Assembly (NCBI RefSeq): GCF_037975245.1
Contig: NC_092567.1
Coordinates: 14,896,876 to 14,960,875 of the forward strand
Reading direction: 5' to 3'
Length of the DNA: 64,000 bases
Source of the DNA: Apostichopus japonicus
Lineage: Eukaryota > Echinodermata > Holothuroidea > Aspidochirotida > Stichopodidae
The position numbers were made by a program, and so were the translations under genes. Shown piece after piece: positions 54,501 to 62,690 of the stretch (positions are counted from its first letter, which is position 1; the number at the start of each line of letters is the position of its first letter). The notes under the pieces are model-generated. The model searched no databases and was not told where the DNA came from. It saw nothing but the letters and a program-made list of their open reading frames with translations.

Positions 54501-57500
54501 CACTCTACCATAATAATAACGGTGAAGATTTGTTAACAAAGTTGTGTACAGGAAGGATGAAAGTGTGTCAACTCTGATATCAGTTGGCACAAAAGTTTCA
54601 ACACTTTGAGAAATCATATATGGTATAGATTCATGAGAAAGGGTATTTCATTACGCTTCTAGTCTCCGAACTTCATGGGGAATTGGTCTCATAGGAAGGA
54701 AGGGCATTGACCCGAGGAGCCGGTCATAGAGGGTCACAGTGCTAAAAGGTTACCAGTTCATTCTAGGCACGGTAGAACGAGGTGTTAAGGTTGTGGGGAG
54801 ACAGGGTTAGCTCGTCACTCGTAAATATCCAAACCGGTCAGTTTTGAATGTTTTCCAAACTTCATTCGCACCCCTTCCCATCTCTCTAAAGTCACACGAC
54901 TGGAATCGTTACAAGCACAGCGCCCTCTATTCCTACTTCCTGGAACACCGCCCTCTTTCTCCTACCTCCCAATCTACCATTCAGAAGTGAGCTACCCTAC
55001 TGGACGTGATTTTCTTTGCGGATCATGTTAAATATTGCTGTTGTCACTCTACCTCGAGTCTCAGTGTCATTTTCAAAACACTGCCAATACCTTCTGCACG
55101 GTTTCCCCATTCTGCATAAAAACCTCAAAAAGTGGGAAAGAAACCCATTCGAAAGAATGTACAGAGAGAATCTCCTCAGAGATATTTAACAAAGCAGTAA
55201 CTGATATCGACTAACGGATAAATAACTACTACACTACAGTAGATGTAAGTAATATGGACTGCAGTCTCCATGAACTTGCTCTGTCCAACAGCAGCTCCAA
55301 GAATCCCAACTGAGGTTTGGTCTTTTCTCAGAGAATACTGATGGTGAGGTCAAGGTTATGATCTTAACCTGCTCTAGATGTGTTACCAGCCTACTGTATT
55401 AGAAATATTAATACTGGAGTGAAGGGATATTGGACACATAGATAGATATAGATGGTGGTGGTGATCTGGGTGACATGTTACAAGACATGTTTGGTGCTGC
55501 AAACAGCTTTTGTAGATTTGTTAACAGATTTCACCAAATTCATCTAGAGGGTTACCAAAACACAAAATCTGCCATGAATTTATCAAAGCAAAGAGGGTGG
55601 GGGAGGGGGGAGAGTGGGGGGTGTAATTTATCTGGTATCCGCAAATTGGTCAAACTGCTACGTACAGGTTCAAAGATGTGTAGCAGTTATTGTACACAGA
55701 AACCGTAGTATTTTATAAGAGCCTTCACAATTGGTACGCACAGTTTTTGAACACTCAATCATTCCCTGTTCCTCAAAAAAAATCAAGAAAAACATACTAC
55801 TAAAGTGGGCAGTGAGTGGGTAACTTCAGCACATATTTTACATGGAGAGAATAGCCCAAACTCTTAATACTATATTTCATAAAAAGTAACAAAAATAATA
55901 ATAAAAATAAAATTTAAAAAAAGTTGTAATTTTTTTTTTAGTTATGGACAATAATCTCATTTTGTACCTATGCTGGAGAAGGAGACGGCTTGACTCGCCC
56001 CAGTTTTCTTTCATTTGAAGGAAGAGTTCAGAATCTGTTCACCTGAAGCCATGTTTGCTCACTCATCAGGTGGTCCAGTGATATAAACAAAAGTTTTGTG
56101 TTGTTCCTGGTTATTTTTGTTTTTTCACCCTTGCCAGAAATAGTTCTTCATTCATTCAATTGAGTCAACAATCCTCTTTAAGAGTAGTGCTTTTTAGTTT
56201 TTAGTTTTTTTTTCGCAAGGACCGAGCTTTGTTTGTCCCGTGTTGGTCTAGATATCGCACATCTCGGTCTAATTTGCCCGCTGTTCGCTTTTCTATAGGT
56301 TACTGTTTTTTCTTTATTCCCAATCTGTCAGACCATTTAATATTACTTAATTGTTAACTTCCATCGGTTGTTGTTTGCGATTGATTTAGATTTGTAGTTA
56401 ATTGGGTTAAAGTCACAAGATTTTAGTAGGGCATCGCTATTGTCTGTCGATAACAGTCGTACAGAAACAAGAAAAGGAGGTGTTAGAATTTAAATATATC
56501 ATCCGTTCAGGAGATGCTCTGTGATCTCACCTACCGGAGACCATATTGGCCAGCCTGCTGTTTTCTAGACAAAGGCGGCGAGTGTCTCCTAGGGCAGCTT
56601 TCCCCTATTAATGGATGTCTTAGGATTAAAGCTCATACGAATGTAGGCCAGGTCAAAATGATGATGTATAGAGGCTGACTTCAAAGTACCTGTAACCCTG
56701 GGTCTGTGGAAGTGAACACAACTATGTAGGAAACCATACATTGGAACAATGTAAGCCTTCCTTGGTGGGAAATGTAGGGTTGAACCCTCACTCTCCGTAC
56801 GTCATGGCAAGAAACGGGGACAGTGATTGCTTTACATATACTGCGTTAATTTAAGCTGTCACAATCTCATGACCAAATCGGTATAAAGAATTGGTTATCA
56901 GCACAAAAGGTATTTGTGGGGCGTCCCTTGACTGTCCTAACCTAATTCATCCACCCCCCAAACCCCCCCCCAAAAAATAGAGAAGGGGGAGGGAAGGAAA
57001 AGATGTGTTACACATCTCCATGCACAAGATTGTTATGGCCGCTGCAAATGTAATGATCCCCCAGTTTGGTATGAACAGTACAGTACATGTATCCGATCCA
57101 CTTTAAGACTGTGATGGCCTCGACATGATTCATGTCTCTGCATGTTAATTATGTGTAAACTCTTGGTGCCCTATTTGAGATGAGGACATTGTTTGACTGT
57201 AATATTACATGGAATTTTAATTTGGCTGCATTCTGTTTTACTTCCCGTTGCTTATTTTATTTTGTTGGTTAATGAGATCCCCCGCAACATTAATCACGTT
57301 AGCAGTGATTGACATTTCCGTATCCGTGCCTCGCCGCTCTCCGACTCCTGTTCGCGGTATACAGAAGTGACACATTTTGATGGACGTTAATTTCATTGTA
57401 TTGTGACAGTCTGTCACTTTTGACGTAGCGATATGAATTTAACGTCAGAATCTGCACCGCGGACACACATCATGTGTCGTGTATCTGTCAGATGCTAGAT

Positions 57501-58142
57501 TGATAGATTTTGAGGAAGATGGGGGGGGGAGGTAAGGAAGGGTGTTGTGGGTCTGTATAAAGGTGATTGGTAGTTATGTCGATCATGAATCTTTTTGATA
57601 CTGTCATCAGTTATGTTTAGCTTTGTTTCGGGGGCAGCGATGGGAAAAACCGACCGTAGAATATAACCGTGGGTAGGGTATAAGAAGTTAACTTCTTGGT
57701 CTGGGAATTCAGGTGAACGGCAATACTTCACTAATTTGTGTTATTCACTTTAATTTAAATCCTTTCTCAAAAATGTAATGTGGCAAAATATTTCACGGTT
57801 TGTCAAGTCATCATTTGTGGATATTCTCTCTGCTTGATGTGGATATCATATCCGATGAAAACATATTGCCGTGACCGCTTTGATAAAGTCATGCGTTTTC
57901 TGGTATAGTACATGTTCAATAATAACACCCTTTTGTCGTTCCGCAGTGGCTGAATTCCTCGTCAAGGATAACATCGGTGCGCCAGATGGGATAGCCATCG
58001 ACTGGATCGCCCGGAACATGTATTGGACAGACTCTCTATCCTTCACCATCGAGGTGGCGAGACTGAACGGTTCTTCTAGGAAAGTCATAACACAAGAGGA
58101 CGTGGAGAAACCCCGGGCCATCGCAGTTCATCCTGCCCTCGG
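15530..58142 (+). CDS. LRP6: LRP5/6 (arrow) Wnt co-receptor, 5' part, six coding exons; continues past the window
   Basis: LRP5/6 is a single-pass receptor that, with Frizzled, binds Wnt through its extracellular propellers and signals to beta-catenin. Exons: 15530-15584, 24268-24664, 43399-43796, 44585-44713, 51684-51884 and 57947-58142, all GT-AG, with phases 1,2,1,1,1,2. About 458 residues are in view (family total about 1,600). Order: signal peptide 1-18; propeller 1 with FWTD 68-71, YWTD 111-114, FWSD 154-157, FWTD 198-201 and YWTD 239-242; an EGF module with six Cys (288, 294, 298, 309, 311, 324); then propeller 2 with YWTD at 376-379 and 419-422. The start at 15530 gives the same distance to the LFANR motif as human LRP6 and has a strong context (G-3, G+4). 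An in-frame ATG at 15506 would add eight residues. I cannot separate LRP5 from LRP6; invertebrates usually have one. Later exons lie beyond 64000. Confidence 0.96.
17482..17659 (+). mobile_element. Penelope-like terminus, inverted pair, with 16-bp target duplication and hammerhead-like core
   Basis: Perfect 34-bp inverted arms (17561-17594 and 17612-17645) enclose a 17-nt spacer that begins CTGAAGAAG. Read on the plus strand, CTGAAGA, a small stem, GATCGAAACGTC resembles a hammerhead ribozyme core (CUGANGA … GAAA … NUH). The insert 17498-17643 is flanked by ACAAACCAAATATCTA (17482-17497 and 17644-17659). Hammerhead motifs and inverted terminal copies are known in Penelope-like retroelements. 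The family assignment is inference; no reverse transcriptase is present. Confidence 0.55.
20980..21008. repeat. (GT)n microsatellite
   Basis: A GT dinucleotide run, about 29 bp. Confidence 0.9.
22451..22683 (-). mobile_element. Second Penelope-like terminus with 15-bp target duplication
   Basis: Shares the GTGTAAAAGTAAG…CCTGACGTTTCGATCCT segment with the copy at 17.5 kb, and AAACTG…GCAAACTGCTTATC upstream of it. The insert 22466-22668 is flanked by AAAGTAGTTTATTCA (22451-22465 and 22669-22683). On the minus strand GCCTTCGAAGAAGATCC…GGATCGAAACGTCAGGC can form stem I (GCCT/AGGC) and stem II (GATCC/GGATC) of a hammerhead-like fold. The core is CGAAGA instead of CTGAAGA, so activity is doubtful. 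Confidence 0.55.
23238..23475. repeat. Perfect tandem duplication, 119-bp unit x 2
   Basis: Positions 23238-23356 and 23357-23475 read identically, beginning ATGTTTATTCATAAATG. This is either a very recent duplication or an assembly artefact. Confidence 0.9.
24056..24075. repeat. Head-to-head telomere-motif palindrome
   Basis: GGTTAGGGTTAACCCTAACC is a perfect 20-bp palindrome made of TTAGGG/CCCTAA motifs, a minimal interstitial telomere-like sequence. It lies about 190 bp before LRP exon 2. Confidence 0.55.
24268..24664 (+). CDS. LRP6: LRP5/6 coding exon 2, propeller 1 blades 1-2
   Basis: 397 nt, acceptor TCTCACAG, donor GTAAGT. It encodes [56 protein letters not shown] and QPRAVTLDP, closely following LRP5/6. 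The sequons NET and NGT are possible N-glycosylation sites. Confidence 0.97.
27320..28560. repeat. Minisatellite/satellite array, ~14 units of 84-98 bp
   Basis: Units carry GATTGACTGACTCTG, GCAAGCTGGAACACTAACAT, GCATCAGAA and TGTTCTTATA. I count 14 GCAAGCTGGAAC-type motifs, about every 82-98 bp. The first three are diverged and the rest are nearly uniform. Two unit types alternate: a longer one with AGAACAATGTTCT and CCACATAT, and a shorter one with AGAATAAATGTTCT lacking CCACATAT. This pattern fits unequal exchange. The array stops abruptly inside a unit at 28560. Confidence 0.9.
29430..29510. repeat. G-rich dispersed repeat with GGGGGCAATTGCCCC palindrome
   Basis: GGCAGGGGGGG… followed by GGGGGCAATTGCCCC. 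A similar piece with GGCAATTGCTCCC lies at about 49015-49085. Probably fragments of one dispersed repeat. Confidence 0.4.
31447..31515. repeat. SINE-tail-like module
   Basis: AATAATATAAGAATTTGTAA followed by AGCGCTTTTATCC and CTGCTCAGAAGTGC. It shares its order of motifs with segments at 37415 and 61010: TTTATA-like block, AGCGC/AGTGC, TATCCAC-like block, GCTCA. Confidence 0.35.
33180..33310 (-). mobile_element. Possible 3' end of a retroelement (minus strand)
   Basis: On the minus strand the sequence has GGCCTCGGGGAAGATAAGCC, CCCGGCTAACCGAATAACCC, then AATAAATAAAAAAAATT. This resembles the 3' end of an invertebrate LINE with an A-rich tail. No coding part was found, so confidence is low. 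Confidence 0.3.
33841..33967. mobile_element. Foldback-family copy 1 (complete short foldback)
   Basis: The left arm TTTACTTCGCTCCCC + CTTACCTGTCTCC + ACACAACTT pairs with the right arm AAGTTGTGGGGAGACAGGTAAG + CGGGTCACTCGTAAA. The right arm carries CAG|GTAAG in the LRP sense direction (33930-33937). The trailing AAACCAGTAAGTTTTA recurs in other copies. Confidence 0.7.
34252..34268. repeat. Poly-C run of 17
   Basis: One of at least a dozen long G or C homopolymers in the window; others include 1394-1409, 36461-36473 and 45871-45882. Confidence 0.9.
36349..36480 (+). mobile_element. Foldback-family copy 2 (plus orientation)
   Basis: TTTACTTCCCTCCTCT + CTTACCTGTCTCC + CACTCCACA, then TACACATT, ACGTTTTAGCACTG and GCCCTCGCTCCCTGGGC. 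The internal part matches the reverse complement of 44370-44470, showing one family. Confidence 0.65.
36655..36712 (+). mobile_element. Foldback-family copy 3 (partial arm)
   Basis: TTTACTTTGCTCCTTG + CTTACCTGTCCCC + CCACAACATTAGCACCG. A partial arm of the same family. Confidence 0.55.
37415..38130. repeat. Dispersed repeat resembling one common in aquatic animal genomes
   Basis: It begins with an AATTTATATAGCGCCAATATCC module and continues about 700 bp, with phrases like AGCAGGGCTTTATATGTGAGCAGGATGATCTTGAAGTTTATCC and AACCAGTGCAG. I recall similar phrases from interspersed repeats in fish and marine invertebrates. The superfamily is not known to me and no intact frame is present. Confidence 0.35.
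39361..39612. mobile_element. Foldback-family copies 4 and 5, head to head
   Basis: The minus-oriented copy (39361-39515) has GGAGCCGGTCGTTG, ACAGTGTTAAAAG, TAGACACGGTAGAATGAGG and GGAGACAGGTAAG (39475-39487). The plus-oriented copy (39529-39612) has TTTACTT and CTTACCTGTCTCC. The short joint holds AAACCAGTAAGTTTTA. Confidence 0.65.
40308..40391. repeat. Short direct repeat pair, 31 bp, spaced 53 bp
   Basis: TGGTTGTTTCCTTA plus GGTAGTA in two copies (40308-40338 and 40361-40391), with poly-A between them. Confidence 0.6.
41640..41725 (+). mobile_element. Divergent Penelope-like terminus fragment
   Basis: GCCTCTGAAGAAGATC followed by GGAACCGTCAG and TTACTTTTGTTAACA follows the same order as the 17.5-kb copy (CTGAAGAAG, stem, GGATCGAAACGTCAGG, TTACTTTTACA), but GAAA is changed to GGAAC. 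No target duplication was found. Confidence 0.35.
43399..43796 (+). CDS. LRP6: LRP5/6 coding exon 3, propeller 1 blades 3-5 and end
   Basis: 398 nt, acceptor CCCCGCAG, donor GTAAGT. It encodes [68 protein letters not shown] and YPMDIHVY. From memory, human LRP5/6 splits this region over two exons of about 200 nt; here it is one exon. Confidence 0.97.
43838..43935 (+). mobile_element. Foldback-family copy 6 (plus orientation)
   Basis: TTTTACTTTGCTCCTCTCT + TTACCTGTCTCC, then CTTCCTAAAGCTGCTAGACTGGAA. It begins about 45 bp after the exon 3 donor. Confidence 0.6.
44084..44515. mobile_element. Foldback-family copy 7, ~430 bp with both arms
   Basis: Left arm TTTACTTCGCTCCTCTCTTACC (44084-44105). 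Right body TGGTAGATTCGGAAGGAAG, GGCGTGGCCCAGGGAGCGAG and GTGCTAAAACGTTT leads to GGAGACAGGTAAGT (44459-44472) and CGCTCGTAAAT, then CCAAACCAGTGAGTTTTGG. The GACAG|GTAAGT is a full-consensus sense 5' splice site. Confidence 0.65.
44585..44713 (+). CDS. LRP6: LRP5/6 coding exon 4, EGF-like module 1
   Basis: 129 nt, acceptor TTTGCAG, donor GTAAGT. It encodes [18 protein letters not shown], then [16 protein letters not shown]: a complete six-cysteine EGF module that packs against propeller 1 in LRP5/6 structures. Confidence 0.96.
46253..46365. repeat. Tandem repeat with poly-A, three units of ~35-45 bp
   Basis: CTAAATGATGTTA and poly-A runs alternate three times. Confidence 0.75.
47582..47944. 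mobile_element. hAT MITE, 347 bp, with exact 8-bp target duplication
   Basis: The element 47590-47936 begins CAGGGGTTCCCTAACT and ends AGTTAGGGAAACCCTG (15 of 16 inverted match). It is flanked by GTCTAAGG at 47582-47589 and 47937-47944. Both features are diagnostic of hAT transposons. It is non-autonomous, with internal GGGGGTTCG/GGGGGTTTCG motifs. Confidence 0.9.
49010..49090. repeat. G-rich dispersed repeat, relative of the 29.4-kb copy
   Basis: A run of at least 13 G, then GGCAGGCAAGAGG and GGGGTGGCAATTGCTCCC. Confidence 0.4.
51074..51110 (+). mobile_element. Foldback-family arm fragment
   Basis: TTTACTTTGCTCCTCCTCTC + TTACCTGCC; the arm is then lost. Confidence 0.45.
51684..51884 (+). 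CDS. LRP6: LRP5/6 coding exon 5, propeller 2 blade 1
   Basis: 201 nt, acceptor TTCTTCAG, donor GTAAGT. It encodes [41 protein letters not shown] and LDGT. The [17 protein letters not shown] stretch is characteristic of propeller 2 of LRP5/6. Confidence 0.97.
52498..52680 (-). mobile_element. Foldback-family copy 8 (decayed, minus orientation)
   Basis: TGGTAGATTCGGAAGGA, then GGAGACAGATAAATAATGTC, then CCAAACCAGTCAATTTTTCGG. The splice-donor-like core is mutated (GATAAA for GGTAAG). Confidence 0.5.
54690..54990. mobile_element. Foldback-family copies 9 and 10, head to head
   Basis: The minus part (54690-54850) has GGAGCCGGTCATAG, ACAGTGCTAAAAGG, GGCACGGTAGAACGAGG, GGAGACAGGGTTAG and CTCGTCACTCGTAAAT. 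The plus part (54885-54990) has AAAGTCACACGACTGGAA, GCGCCCTC and CAATCTACCATTCAGAAG. The arrangement is the same as at 39.4 kb. Confidence 0.6.
57947..58142 (+). CDS. LRP6: LRP5/6 coding exon 6, propeller 2 blade 2
   Basis: 196 nt, acceptor TTCCGCAG, donor GTAAGT. It encodes [32 protein letters not shown] and [13 protein letters not shown]. The last codon is split (phase 2), so the next exon must start with the third base of Gly; none is seen before 64000. Confidence 0.97.
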
Positions 58143-61009
58143 GTAAGTCTCCGTCACCCTCTCTGCGTCCGGGTGGTCAGAAGAGAAGGGTCAGAGAGGG
58201 AGGGTATGGGGGGGGGCACAATGAGAATGGATCATATTAAGAGTTCTGACTCTCAGTTTATCTTCACCCCGTAAAGCACCTGGGTGGTGTAGGGTACATA
58301 CTCAAACTCACCCTGCCAAAAAGAATTGCTTGTTTTTTTAGTTTGAAAGTGAAATAGGATGAAAGCCATGTCAGATTATTGTGGTAATTAGGTTCTGATA
58401 ATGTAAAACAAAGTAAATTTACTACACACAGTTACTTCAGATGTCTCACCTGCACTGTAACCTATCTTTGGCCGACTCAGAGCGGCAACATTCTAGTCAT
58501 GTGCCTGCTTACCCTCATTCATCACTCTTTAATATCTCTGAGTGACCCTGTACCCACCTGTAATGGTTTACTGCATAAAGTAGTAAGTGCTCCTGCCTTA
58601 AGTGACAGGCGATTTTAATGTACCCTGCTGTGTGGGACTGGCTGTTGTACCATACCTGCTACTACTAAGTGCTACTATGGGGGAGTTATTATTATTATTA
58701 TTATGAGTTACTACTGGTGATGAGATGTTACAGATTAAATTAAGCCATCATCATTCTAGCCGATGATGAGTCTTGTTGCTGTCTCCTAGTAGGTAGGTAT
58801 GGTCTGTAGTGATTATCAGGACAGCTGTTTCTGGGAACAGGTCAAAGTTCAGGCAAGGTTAATTGGGTATACTTGGAGGGCTTGACTAGCTTGTAAAATT
58901 GGAACGAGCTTAACTGTTCCCTGGGCTCAGTTCACCTGTTGCTCTGTCTGCTTGGCGTGCCACGCGTGTCACGAGGGCTTGGGTCCGTTGGTCGTTCAAA
59001 GCAGAGAATGCAGTCATCATGTAAAACAATACATTGATTGTTTTAGTACATGCTGGAAGGGTTGGAAAAAAGGGTTGGAAAAAAGGTGGGGGGGGGAGTG
59101 GGGGGTGGTAGAAGGGAAGGATAGGCTAGGAGGTGTAAAAAGATGTTACTAAGCTATTTGTTTGGAGGGGGGTAGGGGAGGGGGGGTAAGGAAAAGACTG
59201 GGAATTGTAAAGATTTATAAGGCAGTCCTCATGGAATTCGTTCATTGTAAATGCTACTACAGGAGGTACCATTGTGTTTCTTTCTGATTGTCATCATGCA
59301 AATGCACCTGTTTGAATTCGGTGAATGATTTTACAATAGGCAACCGAGTGCTACTTAAATAAGATTGCATGGTGGTGGATGTATGGTCTAACACACACAT
59401 ACACACACCTGTGGAGAATAAGGACATTACATTTTTGCTAACATTGTGGTAGTATTAAGACAAGATATTTTATTATAGCAGAAGTCAGTCAGTCACCTTA
59501 AGTCTTTCTCAAACTAGTTATATCATAAACAGGAAATTGCCGATAAGATAAGATACAGAACAGGGATTATGAATAACCAGGTATTAGATTTTTAAATGAC
59601 AAATTAACAACTAGTAACACTTTTATGGGGGGGGGGGTAGGAATGAATGAGGGGAGGATAGGAGGGGGAGATTTACTTCTAGACTTTTCGTGATATGGCA
59701 GAAAACTTCTTAGTGGTAGCTGGTTGAAATGTCATTGTTACTATGGTTACAAAGCTGTCTGCTTCAAATGCTTTAGAAATGAATATAAATGTAAAATGTT
59801 TGCCAATCTTGCTTGGATGGAAAGCTAGGGAAAAAAACAAAAAAAACCAATGTGGCAAATAATGGACGGTTGCTGAATTTGATCTATTAAAACCAGGGTT
59901 ATCATGATCAGGAAGTTTAGGGTTCAAACTGAATTTGGGAAAATTCGGTAAAAATACTTAAATGTTTTCCTGAAGACAATGGCTTTTTACCCCTCCTGTT
60001 TTCTGCTTTGGTGGTCTCATTTATTTTGTAGCAGGGTTTTCATAATTGGTACATTTTCCCATATTAAATTGTAACATAATTGGTTTAGCTTTCCATGTGA
60101 AAGAACTTTGCGAGAGAGTTTTGCGAAGGAACTGGTTTAAGCAGCTGCCTGGTGAAGATGTAAATACTTTGTTATCAGAAGTCATAAAGGAAGTACCCGT
60201 TTCATCCTTGTCTGAAAAAGTAACAAACCTTACCTATGGCCTACCCCTTGGGTGGTCTCCAGTCTTCAATTGAAAATCTCAAATTTAAAAGATTTGGCAT
60301 TCAAATATGATGATGTTTTCAATTACAATATTTGAACATCACATCATATTTTTTTTAACTTTGGGCCCATAAAGATCATATCATTAATCGGCTATGTCAG
60401 TTTTTTGCGGAACCGAAACTGACAAATATCTTTTTCCTGTTGCCATTTACTGTCACACGATGAATGATTTAGCTTGCCGTAATAATGGGAGACAATAAAA
60501 TAATAAACCACACACTTGGAGATATCTTGATTACCAATCTGTTATGTCCCCCTCATAACATGAAATTGTGGTGGGCATCCAGACAGACAGAACACATAAT
60601 TCATGGAAACCTATTAGTAGTGATGGCTTCATGTCAAAGGCATCCTGGGGAAGGATTTTCAGGAAAAAACTTACGTAAGAACAAAGTGTAGTTGAGGACT
60701 ACAGGAAAAAAGTATATATATCGCTTTGTGCATAAATGGTGCATTGTTATCATCACAATGGTCTATTGTTATGAATATGATATTTAGTATTCAAGTATAT
60801 ATTTAAAGAAAGATTATAAATCTTGTAAAAAAACTCTCTTTTGGAATAAGACAGGCAACAGGACCACAATTGATGTGATGATTATGGTAAAGTATACCAA
60901 GATGATTTAAAACCTGGATATAAATGTTAGAAAAAAGTTACTCACTTTTTTTATACCACAAGTCATACCCTTGAAGCATTTCTAACTTAGATTATGAAAA
61001 AAATATTAT

Positions 61010-61308
61010 CATAATAATATTGAGGATTTATAAAGTGCAGACATATCCACGGATAATGGTGCTCAAGGCTAATAACAATAGTACCCTGTTAAAAACATAA
61101 AAAAATCCCTCCATATGGCAGCAGCTAAACAGTGCCCAACTAACAGTTTATCTCACAGGTCTCCCCATTTACACACCTGGGTGAATAGAGGCGATGGAGA
61201 TAAAATGCCTTGCCCAATGAAACAACGTAACGATATGGCCAGGATTCGAACCTGCAAGCCTTATATCACAAGTCACACTGCCTTAACTACTTGACCACAA
61301 TGCTCTCT
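61010..61308 (-). mobile_element. tRNA-derived SINE (minus strand)
   Basis: On the minus strand the head 61308-61237 carries an A-box-like TGGTCAAGTAGTT and a perfect B box GGTTCGAATCC (61252-61242). About 220 bp of body ends in the TTTATAAAGTGC / ATCCACGG / GTGCTCAAGGC module also seen at 31.4 and 37.4 kb. Confidence 0.65.
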
Positions 61309-62609
61309 GTAACATGTAAAAAAAAAAGGGGGGGGGGAAATGAAAATGTGTGAAAGCATGATTCCAAGATTATTGTTATTTATGTACATATCATCTCCTT
61401 GCCCTGTGTTATATACGGCCATATGGTATACAACTTCACCATCTATCAATAACCACCACATGAAAGTGACCCAGAAAATGTAACCGTTCCTATTCGAAAA
61501 TCTCGATCTCGTGATATCCCCAATCTATAGCTCTTCACTTTTCAAGGCCAACAAGGCTAAAACCTACGAGATCGATTTGTGGAATAGATTTCTTCTGCTT
61601 TTCCCAATTATTGTCAAATTAGTTTACCGTAAGAGGTATAGTAGTCGTGTTTCATTTTCATCGTTCCGTAGACGAACGAGATCAATACCGCTCTTACATC
61701 CTCATCTTCCTCCGCCTCTTCCTCCTCCTATGTTTGCATCATGTTTACTCTCCCAAGTTCAAGGTGTCTCTTTTACACTGTGCCACCTGATTGGTTTCTT
61801 CCACAGAACACACAGCTACATTGTATTGATTTATTGGTTTGGCCAATAAAGTGGCCTAGAAATCATATCTATTGGTCTGGAAAAGTACTTCTGACCTTCG
61901 CCGTATACTTCCTTAAAGTGACATAGAAATTTAAAAAAAAAAAAAAATCAGCTTTTTGAGTTAGTTTTGGTGTATTTTTGGTGACATTCTTTATCTAAAC
62001 CAGTACAACAAACAATGCAGTTTATTAAGCTTGAACTCTTCGAGTTTCCTTTCGAGTAAAAAAAGGAATGACTCAAATGTTGTACATTTCCTATTTGATT
62101 AATTGCCGCTTTGTGGAGTGTCTGGGCAACGGAAACATTTGGCATGGAATAGAATCGTTAATCACTTAAAATAACTTGTGGTTGCTTTGATGAGGAAATC
62201 TAGAAGGGTGGTGTGGTTTGATTATTAGCTCTCACATTTTGGGTAGTTCAATGTTTAGTAAAATTTATGACAAAAAAAGAAAAGCAAAATGTGAACTTTC
62301 AGGCAATCTTGACTCACTAGACTGACTGAGGAAGATAAGATCGAGTGGAAAACACAGTGATTCCTTCAAAGTAGCTGTTTGCTTTGAATATGTGAAGTTT
62401 TCCAGTGACATAGTCACATTACTGCCGCAGGGAAATTTAGAGTTCACATTATTTTGTTGGCAGTTTATGAGGTTGTAATTAGTAAATTGTCATTTTACAT
62501 TTGCAAAGCAAAATTTTCTCCTCATGGTATCAATTTTTTTTATTTTTAATTTGGTTGTTGTCGGTATTGGTATGTGGTTTAAACTTATGTAACAAACAGT
62601 GTCAAGGTG

Positions 62610-62690
62610 ACAAAAATTGTGCGGGTTCGTCACTCATTAATTAGCCATATTTTGCACGTTAATTGATGATTAATTTTTGATATATATCGT
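62610..62690. promoter_or_regulatory. Candidate intronic regulatory patch, homeodomain-type sites
   Basis: CATTAATTAGCC, CGTTAATTGATGATTAATTTTTGAT: several TAAT/ATTA cores within 60 bp. This is suggestive only, because AT-rich DNA produces such motifs by chance. Confidence 0.2.

Larger units (their letters stand above)
51885..57946 (+). other. LRP5/6 intron 5 (6.1 kb)
   Basis: It splits a 397-nt unit that is uninterrupted in exon 2. It contains two foldback-family regions, a (TC)n run near 53926 and G/C homopolymers. No nested gene is recognised. Confidence 0.7.

Noticed and set aside
61511-61849. 112-codon frame in intron 6, tested as a possible next LRP exon
   Set aside because: No YWTD-type blade, no phase-2 junction matching exon 6, and Pro-rich low-complexity stretches.
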